A stretch of 7,689 bases of DNA from Clostridiales bacterium (lineage in GTDB: Bacteria > Bacillota > Clostridia > Oscillospirales > Oscillospiraceae), in contig DPCD01000163.1 in the NCBI GenBank assembly GCA_003516765.1, forward strand, positions 4,961-12,649. Reading direction: 5' to 3'. How positions within the stretch are numbered: position 1 is the stretch's first letter; every line of letters begins with the position of its first letter. The translations under genes and the position numbers were made by a program. Under the pieces are notes generated by a model. It made no database searches, was not told the origin of the DNA, and saw only the letters and a program-made list of their open reading frames with translations. Positions 1 through 6,032 of this stretch are shown piece after piece.

Positions 1-307
1 TGCTGCGCCCGCAGGTAAAAACGCCGCGGTATACCCGGTAGAGAACGGAGCTTTCTACCCAACGGGCGGTCGATTTGCGTGCACACAGACGTTCGTTGCA
101 ATCGGAAAGCAGGTGCTTTGTGCGGCTTTCGTCAATCTGCACTGTGCCGGACGAGAGGCAGCGGTGCAGAAAAGCGGCGAGCTTGCTGCTTTCCCAGCAG
201 ACGGAAATTCCGCGGCGCACGCGGCTGCCGTCTGCCACGCGGGAGAACCATGCAAAAATCGCAAGCGCCCACCGGCAGAGAAAGCAGCCCTGCAGCAGGT
301 TACCCAT
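1..307 (-). CDS. Partial protein (N-terminal 102 residues), coupled to the DUF4330 gene; function not established
   Basis: An open frame starts at ATG 305-307 and continues past the left edge without a stop, so only the N-terminal 102 residues are visible. The start is well supported: GGAGG lies 6 bases upstream (plus-strand 314-318, inside the end of the DUF4330 gene), and the ATG overlaps that gene's stop in ATGGGTAA, which implies translational coupling. The visible part is rich in Arg, Ser, Trp and Cys. It has one weakly hydrophobic stretch near residues 4-20 but no convincing membrane span or catalytic motif. It ends with a WVESSVLYRVYRGVF-type segment. From memory, basic N-termini of this sort precede the membrane region of O-antigen ligase/polymerase-like proteins in Clostridia, and such a protein would suit a wall-polymer locus. 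That identity is a guess. The coding call is firm because of the start signals and the uninterrupted frame. Confidence 0.75.
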   Translation of the reverse strand, partial: MGNLLQGCFLCRWALAIFAWFSRVADGSRVRRGISVCWESSKLAAFLHRCLSSGTVQIDESRTKHLLSDCNERLCARKSTARWVESSVLYRVYRGVFTCGRS

Positions 308-764
308 TGTCTGCCTCCATGTCGGAAATGATGCCGGTCAGCTCAAACTCGCTGGTTTTGAGAATGTATTCATAGCCTACGCGCACCTCCTGGCTGCCGA
401 CAGTCCAGACTTTGCCGGAGAAGGCTGCGGTCGCCTTGACGGTGACGCTGAGATCGACGTGACCGAGTGTGCGGATGGAGGAGACTGCCTCGCAGCCGGT
501 GACCTCGGCAGAGACGAGCTTGGCATTGTTGACAAGCTGCTTGCCGATCTGCGTCTCGGCAAACTGCGCGACCTCGGCGGGCTGGTCCTCAAAAAGAACG
601 GTGAAGGTCATCTCATGCGTGTTGTCGGAAACCGAAGCCGCCGCTTTTTTGCCGACGAGCTTCCAGCCCACAGCCGCTATGATGGCGATAACGAGAACGA
701 TCACCAGAAGGTCAATCAGATTGATTTTGCCGAACAGACGACCCTTTTCATCAATAATTTTCAT
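300..764 (-). CDS. DUF4330 family membrane-anchored protein
   Basis: A 154-residue protein matching the DUF4330 family. It has the typical N-terminus IDEKGRLFGKINLIDLLV (residues 4-21), then a single hydrophobic segment at about residues 15-37 (LIDLLVIVLVIAIIAAVGW), and an extracytoplasmic domain of about 115 residues. The cytoplasmic N-terminus is short, so this looks like a signal-anchor protein with its C-terminal domain outside the membrane. The outer domain is beta-strand-like (alternating V/T/S stretches such as HVDLSVTVKA) and has no catalytic motif I recognise. Length is in the usual range for the family, whose function is unknown. GGAGG (plus-strand 770-774) lies 5 bases before the ATG. 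The stop overlaps the start of the next minus-strand gene by 8 bases. It is divergent from the GT4-CsaB gene, so a role in wall-polymer assembly or export is possible by context only. Confidence 0.85.
   Translation of the reverse strand: MKIIDEKGRLFGKINLIDLLVIVLVIAIIAAVGWKLVGKKAAASVSDNTHEMTFTVLFEDQPAEVAQFAETQIGKQLVNNAKLVSAEVTGCEAVSSIRTLGHVDLSVTVKATAAFSGKVWTVGSQEVRVGYEYILKTSEFELTGIISDMEADNG
314..318 (-). promoter_or_regulatory. Ribosome-binding site for the left-edge gene, inside the DUF4330 gene
   Basis: CCTCC on the plus strand reads GGAGG on the minus strand, 6 bases before the ATG at 307. It fixes the start of the partial gene and shows that its translation begins inside the upstream reading frame. 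Confidence 0.75.
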
Positions 765-791
765 ACGTGCCTCCAGTTACTTGGGATTTGG

Positions 792-820
792 TTGATTCTG
801 CATGGAAAATAGACTATAAT
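792..820 (+). promoter_or_regulatory. SigA-type promoter for the GT4-CsaB / TuaH-like operon
   Basis: TTGATT (792-797) and a perfect TATAAT (815-820) are separated by 17 bases, the optimal SigA spacing. Transcription should start near 827 and give a leader of about 89 bases before the ATG at 916. No riboswitch was recognised in that leader. The SD before 916 is modest (GAGAGG at 905-910, 5 bases from the ATG). Confidence 0.75.
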
Positions 821-832
821 AATACAGCCTGT

Positions 833-852
833 GTGCCGGAAAAAACCGGCGC
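833..852. repeat. Small inverted repeat between the two facing transcription starts
   Basis: GCCGG (835-839), six A, then CCGGC (846-850). The pairing extends by a U-G and a G-C pair to a 7-bp stem with a 6-base loop. No U-run follows in the plus direction, so it is a poor terminator there. It lies just downstream of the plus-strand start (about 827) and just before the predicted minus-strand start (about 853). It could be a protein-binding operator or only a leader hairpin. Confidence 0.5.
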
Positions 853-859
853 TCCCGAT

Positions 860-888
860 ATTTTATCCCAAAACAGCAAAAGAAACAA
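860..888 (-). promoter_or_regulatory. Candidate SigA-type promoter for the DUF4330 gene pair
   Basis: Read on the minus strand, TTGTTT (plus 883-888) and TAAAAT (plus 860-865) are 17 bases apart. The -10 matches 5 of 6 consensus bases, the -35 only 3 of 6. Transcription would start near 853 and run leftward through the plus-strand promoter to the ATG at 764. This is the best candidate in the gap for the minus-strand genes. A weaker alternative -10 (TATAGT) lies closer to the gene. Confidence 0.45.
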
Positions 889-915
889 GAGCCAGTTTCG
901 GCTTGAGAGGTTTTT

Positions 916-3126
916 ATGAAGATTATCCATCTGATTTCCGGCGGCGACGTCGGCGGGGCAAAGACGCATGTGCTGTCGCTTCTGGAAGGACTCGGCAGAA
1001 CGCAGACCGTGCGCCTTGTATGCTTCACGGCGGGCGCGTTCGCAGACGACGCAAAAGCGATGGGCATCGACACGCTGGTGCTGGATGGCGGCGTCAGAAG
1101 CAGCATCCGCGCGCTCGAGCGCATGATTCAAGAAGAACGCTTTGATATTGTCCACTGCCACGGCTCGCGCGCGAATATGATCGGCGCGATTTTAAAGAGG
1201 ACCATCAACGTCCCGACGGTCACGACCGTCCATTCGGACTACCGGCTCGACTATTTGGGAAGACCCTTCCACCGCCTCACCTACGGCACGATCAACACCA
1301 TCAGCCTTCGCATGTTCGACTATCACATCGGCGTGTCCGACGCAATGGTGCAGCTGCTCATATCCAGAGGCTTTAATCCGCAGAAGCTGTTTTCGATTTA
1401 CAACGGCGTGGCGTTTCCGCCGGAAAAGCCGAGCCTTTCGCGCGGAGAATACCTCGAAAGCCTCGGCGTAAGCTATGATGAAGACACCGTCGTTTTCGGC
1501 ATTGCCGCGCGCCTGAATCCCGTCAAGGACATCGCGACGCTGATTCGCGGCTTTGCCGGCGCGTGCAAAAGCTGCCCGAATATCCGCCTTATTATTGCGG
1601 GCGACGGCGAGGAGCGGCAGATGCTGGAAAGACTGGCAAAGGAAACCTGCCCGGCGGGAAGCGTTGTGTTTGCCGGCTGGGTGAAGGACACGGACAGCTT
1701 TTACCATGCCATCGACGTCAACATGCTGACGTCTCTTTCCGAAGGCTCGCCGTATGCGCTGGTCGAGGGCGCGCGGATGCGCTGCGCGACAATTGCGACC
1801 AGCGTCGGCGGTATTCCCTATATGATGGAGTCCGGCGTGACGGGACTTTTGTTTACGCCGCGTGACGTCGAGACGCTGACAAGCTATATGGTAAGGCTCG
1901 TCGAGAACCCCGCGTTCCGGAGAAAGCTCGGCGAGAACTTCTATGAAAAGGCAGAGCAGGTTTATTCTGCTGAAGCGACGGTCCGGCACCAGCTGGATAT
2001 TTACAGGACCATTCTCCGACAGACGGCGCGTCCGAAGGAAAAACGCCGCGGCGTCATGATCTGCGGCGCCTACGGCAAGGGAAACGCCGGAGACGAGGCA
2101 ATTCTGAAAGCAATCTTGCGCCAGCTGCAGCACATTGACCCCGACATGCCGGTCTGCGTGTTGTCGCATAACCCGAAGGCAACACGGCTGACGCACCACG
2201 TGGGCGCGGTGTATGTCTTCAATCCGTTCTCGTTCCTTCCGGTCATGCGCCGCACAAAGCTCTATATCTCGGGCGGCGGCAGCCTCATTCAGAACCAGAC
2301 AAGCACCCGCAGCCTCAACTATTATTTACTCAGCATCCGCCTGGCAAAGCTCACCGGCAACCGCGTTCTGATGTATGGCTGCGGCATCGGACCTGTCAGC
2401 GGCGAGGGCTGCCGCAAAAGCGCCGCGCGCGTCATCGACCGGAACGTCGACGCCATCACGCTGCGCGAGGATCTGTCTGCGCAGGAGCTGAAAACGATGG
2501 GTGTGACGAAGCCGAAGGTCTATGTGACGGCAGACCCCGCGCTTCTTCTGGAAGCGGGCTCGGAGGGCGCGGTCGATGGGTTCCTGCTCGGCAATAACAT
2601 AGACCCCGCCGGGCGCTATGCGCTTTTCGTGCTGCGCGAGTGGCAGGGGTTTGCGGCAAAAAAGCAGGCGTTTGTGCAAAGCGCGAAGCATGTCAAAGAA
2701 GCCTATGGTTTAACGCCCATCTTCTTTGCGCTCGAACCGGGCAGAGACCTTCCGCCCAGCCGGGAGGTTGCGCGGGAACTGCCGTTCGAGTGCCCGATGC
2801 TTTCCGCGCCGGCGGACGAAAAGCTGATCATTGGTATGATGAAAAAGATGCAGGTTGTCGTCTCCATGCGCCTGCACGCGCTGATTTTCGCGTCCAGCGT
2901 CGCAGCGCCGCTCGTCGCCGTGTCCTATGACCCGAAGGTTACGGGTTTCATGCACTACATCGGACAGAAGCACTGCGTGTATTTTGAGGACGTGACGGCA
3001 GAAAACCTCTGCGCGCTCATTGACGGGGCGCTCACCGAGCGCAGTGAATACAGCGTCGACAGATTGCGCGCACTTGCCGCGCAGAATGAAGAAATTGCGA
3101 AGGAGCTTCTGGAGGAACCGATATGA
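916..3126 (+). CDS. csaB: GT4 glycosyltransferase fused to CsaB-type polysaccharide pyruvyl transferase
   Basis: A 736-residue cytoplasmic protein with two complete enzyme modules. Residues 1-365 form a GT-B fold GT4 glycosyltransferase: the N-terminal GGDVGGAKTHV loop (9-19), a nucleotide-sugar half with GIAARLNPVKD (195-205), and the EX7E motif E276/E284 in LSEGSPYALVEGARM, followed by ATSVGGIPYMM (294-304). Residues 378-736 form a CsaB-type pyruvyl transferase: GAYGKGNAGDEA (384-395), SGGGSLIQNQTSTRS (452-466), YGCGIGPV (487-494), a TADPAL element (538-543), MRLHALIFA (651-659) and YDPKVTGFMHYIG (671-683). The linker between them is only about 15 residues and highly charged. CsaB transfers pyruvate from phosphoenolpyruvate to N-acetylmannosamine of secondary wall polymers, creating the ligand for SLH domains. 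The GT4 donor and acceptor cannot be read from sequence. It is first in an operon and overlaps the next gene by ATGA. Both modules look intact, and no stop or frameshift separates them. Confidence 0.92.
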   Translation: MKIIHLISGGDVGGAKTHVLSLLEGLGRTQTVRLVCFTAGAFADDAKAMGIDTLVLDGGVRSSIRALERMIQEERFDIVHCHGSRANMIGAILKRTINVPTVTTVHSDYRLDYLGRPFHRLTYGTINTISLRMFDYHIGVSDAMVQLLISRGFNPQKLFSIYNGVAFPPEKPSLSRGEYLESLGVSYDEDTVVFGIAARLNPVKDIATLIRGFAGACKSCPNIRLIIAGDGEERQMLERLAKETCPAGSVVFAGWVKDTDSFYHAIDVNMLTSLSEGSPYALVEGARMRCATIATSVGGIPYMMESGVTGLLFTPRDVETLTSYMVRLVENPAFRRKLGENFYEKAEQVYSAEATVRHQLDIYRTILRQTARPKEKRRGVMICGAYGKGNAGDEAILKAILRQLQHIDPDMPVCVLSHNPKATRLTHHVGAVYVFNPFSFLPVMRRTKLYISGGGSLIQNQTSTRSLNYYLLSIRLAKLTGNRVLMYGCGIGPVSGEGCRKSAARVIDRNVDAITLREDLSAQELKTMGVTKPKVYVTADPALLLEAGSEGAVDGFLLGNNIDPAGRYALFVLREWQGFAAKKQAFVQSAKHVKEAYGLTPIFFALEPGRDLPPSREVARELPFECPMLSAPADEKLIIGMMKKMQVVVSMRLHALIFASSVAAPLVAVSYDPKVTGFMHYIGQKHCVYFEDVTAENLCALIDGALTERSEYSVDRLRALAAQNEEIAKELLEEPI

Positions 3127-4271
3127 AGCAGATTGTTTGTCTGGCAACGTCCCCGTGGTACCCGATTCCGACCCGCAAGCAGCAGGTCATGAGCCGGATG
3201 CCGGACGCGGAGATTTTATACTTTGACCCTTCGGCGACGATCATCGCGCCGCTGCGCGACAAAAGCACGAAGCCGCTCATGACGGCGTGGAAGCAGCCCG
3301 GTGAAAAGGTCCGGGACAATATCACGGTCTATCGGCTGCCGCCGGTGCTGCCGTTTTTCTACAAGTGCCGCGCCATCAACCGCATCAACCAGAAGCGCAT
3401 TGCGCGCTTTGTGCGGGAAAAGATGAAAGAGCACGGCTTTTCCAAGCCGCTTCTGTGGGTCTACTCCCCGGTGACGGTCGACTGTGTGGACCTGATTGCG
3501 CATGAAGCCCTGGTCTATGACTGCGTGGACCGGCACTCGGCATACGGCGGGCTGATGAATCCGGCGCTGGTCGACGCGATGGAGCTGGAGCTTGCTGCAA
3601 AGACAGACATGACGTTTGCGACGGCAGCGTCCTTGGCAGAGCGCCTGAAAGCTGCGCAGCCGGAGGCGGAGTTTATTCCGAACGGGGCGAATTTCGAGCG
3701 GTTTTTTGAGGCATCGAAGCCGCAGCCGGTGCCGGAGGATATGCAGAAGATTCCGCACCCGATCTTCGGCTTTGTCGGCGCGCTGCAGACCTGCATCGAG
3801 TATGGCTTCGTGGAGGCGGCTGCGAAGGCGAGACCTGATTGGCAGTTTGTCTGGATCGGAAACGAGAAGCCGGGCGCAGATTTAAGCGCGCTGCGCGCTA
3901 TGAAAAACGTGCATTTTCTTGGCGTCAAGCCGAATGCGGAGCTTCCGAAGTATCTGGCGCAGTTTGACGTGTGCCTGAATCTCTTTGACGCGGGACCTTT
4001 GAGCAAGGATGTGAGCCCGCTGAAGTTCTATGAATATCTGGCGACGGGCAAGCCGATTGTTTCCACGCGCCAGCCCGATCAGGTGCTGCAGTTTGCCGAC
4101 ATCATTCACATTGCGGACGATGCGAAAAGCTTCGAGGCGGCGTGCGAGGCGGCGCTGGAAGACACACAGCCCGAGCGGACGCAGCTTCGCATCGAGGCGG
4201 GCAGAAACAGCTCGTGGGACGCGCGCGTGGGCGAGATTTGCGCGGTGCTGCGCAAAAAGGGAATCCTGTAA
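3123..4271 (+). CDS. TuaH-like GT-B glycosyltransferase
   Basis: A 382-residue glycosyltransferase of the TuaH-like GT4/family 1 type. Visible markers are the N-terminal strand IVCLATSPWYPIPTRKQQ (4-21), YDCVDRHSAYGG (132-143, the D-x-x-D-x-H/S-A signature of this group), IPNGANFERF (185-194, the nucleotide-sugar entry of the second Rossmann half), GFVGAL (216-221), and SPLKFYEYLATGKPIVST (298-315), the acidic donor-binding motif. It should be soluble or membrane-peripheral and act on a lipid-linked or growing polymer. In Bacillus, TuaH works in teichuronic acid synthesis; the substrate here is unknown. GGAGG (3111-3115) lies 7 bases before the ATG, and the ATG overlaps the previous stop (ATGA), so the two genes are probably translationally coupled. 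It is the last gene before a strong terminator. Identification as a glycosyltransferase is firm, the TuaH comparison moderate. Confidence 0.88.
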   Translation: MKQIVCLATSPWYPIPTRKQQVMSRMPDAEILYFDPSATIIAPLRDKSTKPLMTAWKQPGEKVRDNITVYRLPPVLPFFYKCRAINRINQKRIARFVREKMKEHGFSKPLLWVYSPVTVDCVDLIAHEALVYDCVDRHSAYGGLMNPALVDAMELELAAKTDMTFATAASLAERLKAAQPEAEFIPNGANFERFFEASKPQPVPEDMQKIPHPIFGFVGALQTCIEYGFVEAAAKARPDWQFVWIGNEKPGADLSALRAMKNVHFLGVKPNAELPKYLAQFDVCLNLFDAGPLSKDVSPLKFYEYLATGKPIVSTRQPDQVLQFADIIHIADDAKSFEAACEAALEDTQPERTQLRIEAGRNSSWDARVGEICAVLRKKGIL

Positions 4272-4274
4272 CAA

Positions 4275-4302
4275 AAGGGGAGTGCCGGGCGGCACTCCCT
4301 TT
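4275..4302. terminator. Bidirectional intrinsic terminator between converging genes
   Basis: A 12-bp stem (4275-4286 with 4291-4302, one G-T wobble) closes a GGGC loop. The core GGGAGTGCC / GGCACTCCC pairs perfectly. It begins four bases after the TuaH-like stop and ends two bases before the stop codon of the minus-strand gene. In the minus direction it is followed by TTTTGTT; in the plus direction by a weaker TTTCGTTATTT tract. It can therefore end both transcripts. Confidence 0.88.
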
Positions 4303-4304
4303 CG

Positions 4305-5153
4305 TTATTTGCTTGCCGTCCGGCTGCACGAGGTGCAGCTTTCCGCGGGCGGGATGCAGGTATCGTTCTTGCCGGGGAAAAAGGCGTCCATCGGGAAATC
4401 AATCTGGCTGAACACCTCACAGGGATTTTCGTCCGCCGCACCGGAGACATTCGGGCAGCTTTTGGTGGGGATGCAGTAGTCGAAGGTTGGAATGAGCAGC
4501 TGCGTGCCGCGCTCCAGGCGGGCGATGGAGAACTGACCGATGGTAACAAGCAGACGCTTGCATTCGCCGCCCAGCACCAGCTCCTCTTCGAAGCAGTCGA
4601 GAATGCCCTGCGGAATCTGGGGGGTGTCGGTCGCGCAGCAGTTGCAGGCGCAGACCTCCTGTACGCGCGAGCCGAGAATCATCGGGTCGACAATCTCGAC
4701 GATTGCTTCCGGGGCGCTTGCCTCCTGTAAGCCCTTTTTGCACAGGCAGTTTTTGTAGCTGCGGCTGGAATAGATTCTCGCCGTCGTCTCGCCGCCGAAA
4801 AGAACCAGACGCTTGGAGAAGACGGCAAGCCCCGTGATGGTGCAGGGACGCCCTGCCTGCATGACGGCGTCGGCAATGACGCGGTAATAGTAGGTGATGT
4901 CCACGGTGTAGTACCCGGCAGAGTAGGGAACCGGGTCGAGCTGGATGGCGACGTGCATGAGCTCGACAAACCGCGCCTTTGCGCTGACCGCCTTGTCGAG
5001 CGTACACTGCGACTCGACGGTTAAGTACACATGCAGATCTTCGATGCAGTCCTTTGCCAGACAGCTGTCGGTAATCTTATCGGTATGCACGCAGACCGCC
5101 TCGCGGATGCCGCTTAAATCGCAGGCAGGCGTGCTACGGGTCGTATCAGACAT
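4305..5153 (-). CDS. Uncharacterised cysteine-rich protein
   Basis: A 282-residue protein with 20 cysteines (about 7%), including a CACNCC cluster at 168-173 and CLAKDC at 31-36. There is no signal peptide and no membrane span. Other landmarks are DCIEDLHVYL (35-44), YYTVDITYYYRV (81-92), FSIARLERGTQLLIPTFDYCIP (208-229) and NPCEVFSQIDFPMDAFFP (243-260). From memory, proteins with this pattern recur in spore-forming Clostridia as hypothetical, possibly spore-associated proteins, but I cannot name a family with confidence. The cysteines could bind metal or form cross-links. I chose the ATG at 5151-5153 because AAAGGAGG lies 8 bases upstream; the in-frame ATG ten codons earlier would put that SD inside the coding sequence. 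It sits in its own minus-strand unit, with a promoter candidate upstream and the shared terminator downstream, between two plus-strand wall-polymer operons. Confidence 0.85.
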   Translation of the reverse strand: MSDTTRSTPACDLSGIREAVCVHTDKITDSCLAKDCIEDLHVYLTVESQCTLDKAVSAKARFVELMHVAIQLDPVPYSAGYYTVDITYYYRVIADAVMQAGRPCTITGLAVFSKRLVLFGGETTARIYSSRSYKNCLCKKGLQEASAPEAIVEIVDPMILGSRVQEVCACNCCATDTPQIPQGILDCFEEELVLGGECKRLLVTIGQFSIARLERGTQLLIPTFDYCIPTKSCPNVSGAADENPCEVFSQIDFPMDAFFPGKNDTCIPPAESCTSCSRTASK

Positions 5154-5161
5154 ACGGATAA

Positions 5162-5169
5162 CCTCCTTT
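5162..5169 (-). promoter_or_regulatory. Ribosome-binding site deciding the start of the cysteine-rich gene
   Basis: AAAGGAGG on the minus strand ends 8 bases before the ATG at 5153. It overlaps codons of the longer possible reading frame that would start at 5183, which argues for the shorter protein. Confidence 0.8.
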
Positions 5170-5186
5170 AATATGACTTTCACTAC

Positions 5187-5214
5187 AGTTTATGCCGAAG
5201 GGCAGAAATGTGAA
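5187..5214 (-). promoter_or_regulatory. Candidate promoter for the cysteine-rich gene
   Basis: On the minus strand, TTCACA (plus 5209-5214; 5 of 6 to TTGACA) and TAAACT (plus 5187-5192; 4 of 6 to TATAAT) are 16 bases apart. The start would be near 5180, giving a leader of about 27 bases. The -10 region also reads CATAAACT, loosely like the CATA-type -10 elements of mother-cell sporulation sigma factors, so SigA versus sporulation control is undecided. Confidence 0.4.
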
Positions 5215-5244
5215 ACACACAGAGCGAGTTTTCACGCGCTGCGA

Positions 5245-5273
5245 TGGACAAACGCAGAAGACTATGGTAAAAT
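5245..5273 (+). promoter_or_regulatory. SigA-type promoter with extended -10 for the tagA operon
   Basis: TGGACA (5245-5250, 5 of 6) and TAAAAT (5268-5273, 5 of 6) are 17 bases apart, and TGG directly before the -10 makes a TGn extended element. The start should be near 5280, leaving a leader of about 28 bases with SD AGGGAG (5295-5300) 7 bases before the ATG. Confidence 0.75.
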
Positions 5274-5307
5274 ACTTATATCTATGGCTATATGAGGGAG
5301 TGCCGGT

Positions 5308-6027
5308 ATGAAGACGGACATCATGGGAATTACGTTTGACAACGTGACAATGCAGCAGGCGTTGGAGCGGGCAGGAGAAATTCTTGCGGGTGACAAAACC
5401 TGCTACGCGGTCACGCCGAACGCGGAGATTGCATACGAGGCTTTGCGGGATGAAAGCCTCCGGGCGCTTTTGAATGAGGCAGACCTTGTTTTGCCGGACG
5501 GCGCGGGCGTGGTGCTGGCGTCGAAGATTCTGAAAACGCCGCTGCAGCAGAAGGTTGCAGGCGTCGATTTTGCGGATGGGCTGCTTGGTATGCTGGCACA
5601 AAATGGGAAAAGCGTGTATCTGCTCGGCAGCAAGCCCGGCATTGCCGAGCTCGCTGCGGAAAAAATGCGCGAAAAGCATCCGGGGCTTACGATCTGCGGC
5701 ATGCATGACGGTTATTTCAAGGACGACGCGCCGGTCATTGCGGCGATCAACGAGGCAAAGCCGGATGTGCTTTTCGTGTGTCTCGGCGCGCCGAAGCAGG
5801 AGCTTTTCATGAAGCGGCACCAGAACGATCTTTCCTGCAAGCTGATGATCGGGCTCGGCGGGTCTCTGGACTCGTTCGCGGGAACAGTCAAACGCGCGCC
5901 AAAATGGATGATCAAAGCGAATCTTGAATGGCTCTACCGGCTTTATAAGGAGCCAAAGCGCTTCGGAAGAATGCTGCGGCTGCCGAAGTATCTGTGGGCG
6001 GTTGTGTGCAGAAGAATAAGAGGCTAG
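5308..6027 (+). CDS. tagA: WecG/TagA/CpsF family (GT26) glycosyltransferase
   Basis: A 239-residue enzyme of GT26. Family members transfer N-acetylmannosamine from the UDP-sugar to undecaprenyl-diphospho-N-acetylglucosamine on the inner membrane face, the committed step of wall teichoic acid and related polymers. Hallmarks present: TPNAE with T36 and N38, VLPDGAGVV with D64 (matching the Thr and Asp shown to matter in Thermoanaerobacter italicus TagA), VAGVDF (83-88), YLLGSKPG (104-111), GAPKQE (160-165), GLGGSLD (182-188) and RAPKWM (196-201). The Arg/Lys-rich tail (about 202-239, NLEWLYRLYKEPKRFGRM) is the C-terminal appendage that helps members bind the membrane. Length is typical and the gene intact. 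It is first in its own operon. With CsaB encoded upstream, the ManNAc it adds may be the residue later pyruvylated. The exact product (TagA versus a related hexosamine or hexose transferase) is inferred. Confidence 0.92.
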   Translation: MKTDIMGITFDNVTMQQALERAGEILAGDKTCYAVTPNAEIAYEALRDESLRALLNEADLVLPDGAGVVLASKILKTPLQQKVAGVDFADGLLGMLAQNGKSVYLLGSKPGIAELAAEKMREKHPGLTICGMHDGYFKDDAPVIAAINEAKPDVLFVCLGAPKQELFMKRHQNDLSCKLMIGLGGSLDSFAGTVKRAPKWMIKANLEWLYRLYKEPKRFGRMLRLPKYLWAVVCRRIRG

Positions 6028-6032
6028 AAAAC

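Noticed and set aside
75..812. A 245-residue plus-strand open frame opposite the DUF4330 gene.
   Set aside because: It is antisense to two minus-strand genes with good ribosome sites and a recognisable DUF4330 pattern. Its own composition is unlike a folded protein and it has no SD.
827..915. A riboswitch or other structured leader upstream of the CsaB fusion.
   Set aside because: Only two short hairpins are visible. The length and lack of any recognisable conserved core do not support a known riboswitch class.
1192..2199. A 335-residue minus-strand open frame.
   Set aside because: It lies entirely inside the GT4-CsaB gene, is Arg/His/Ala-rich as expected for a complement reading of GC-rich coding DNA, and matches no motif.
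3216..3758. A 180-residue minus-strand open frame inside the TuaH-like gene.
   Set aside because: Arg-rich complement shadow with no ribosome site; the plus-strand frame carries the conserved glycosyltransferase motifs.
4275..4302. The long inverted repeat as an end of a mobile element.
   Set aside because: Its position between two converging stop codons, GC-rich stem and T-rich flanks fit a terminator. No transposase or partner repeat is present.
5151..5183. A longer start for the cysteine-rich protein at the ATG at 5183.
   Set aside because: The AAAGGAGG ribosome site would lie inside the coding sequence and no SD precedes 5183.
5146..5820. A 224-residue minus-strand open frame over the start of tagA and the divergent gap.
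   Set aside because: It overlaps conserved tagA motifs, covers the tagA promoter, and its first residues overlap the real start of the cysteine-rich gene.
5994..6032. A longer start for the thymidylate kinase at 5994.
   Set aside because: It would add 13 residues not seen in the family and overlap tagA; the ATG at 6033 gives the canonical N-terminus.
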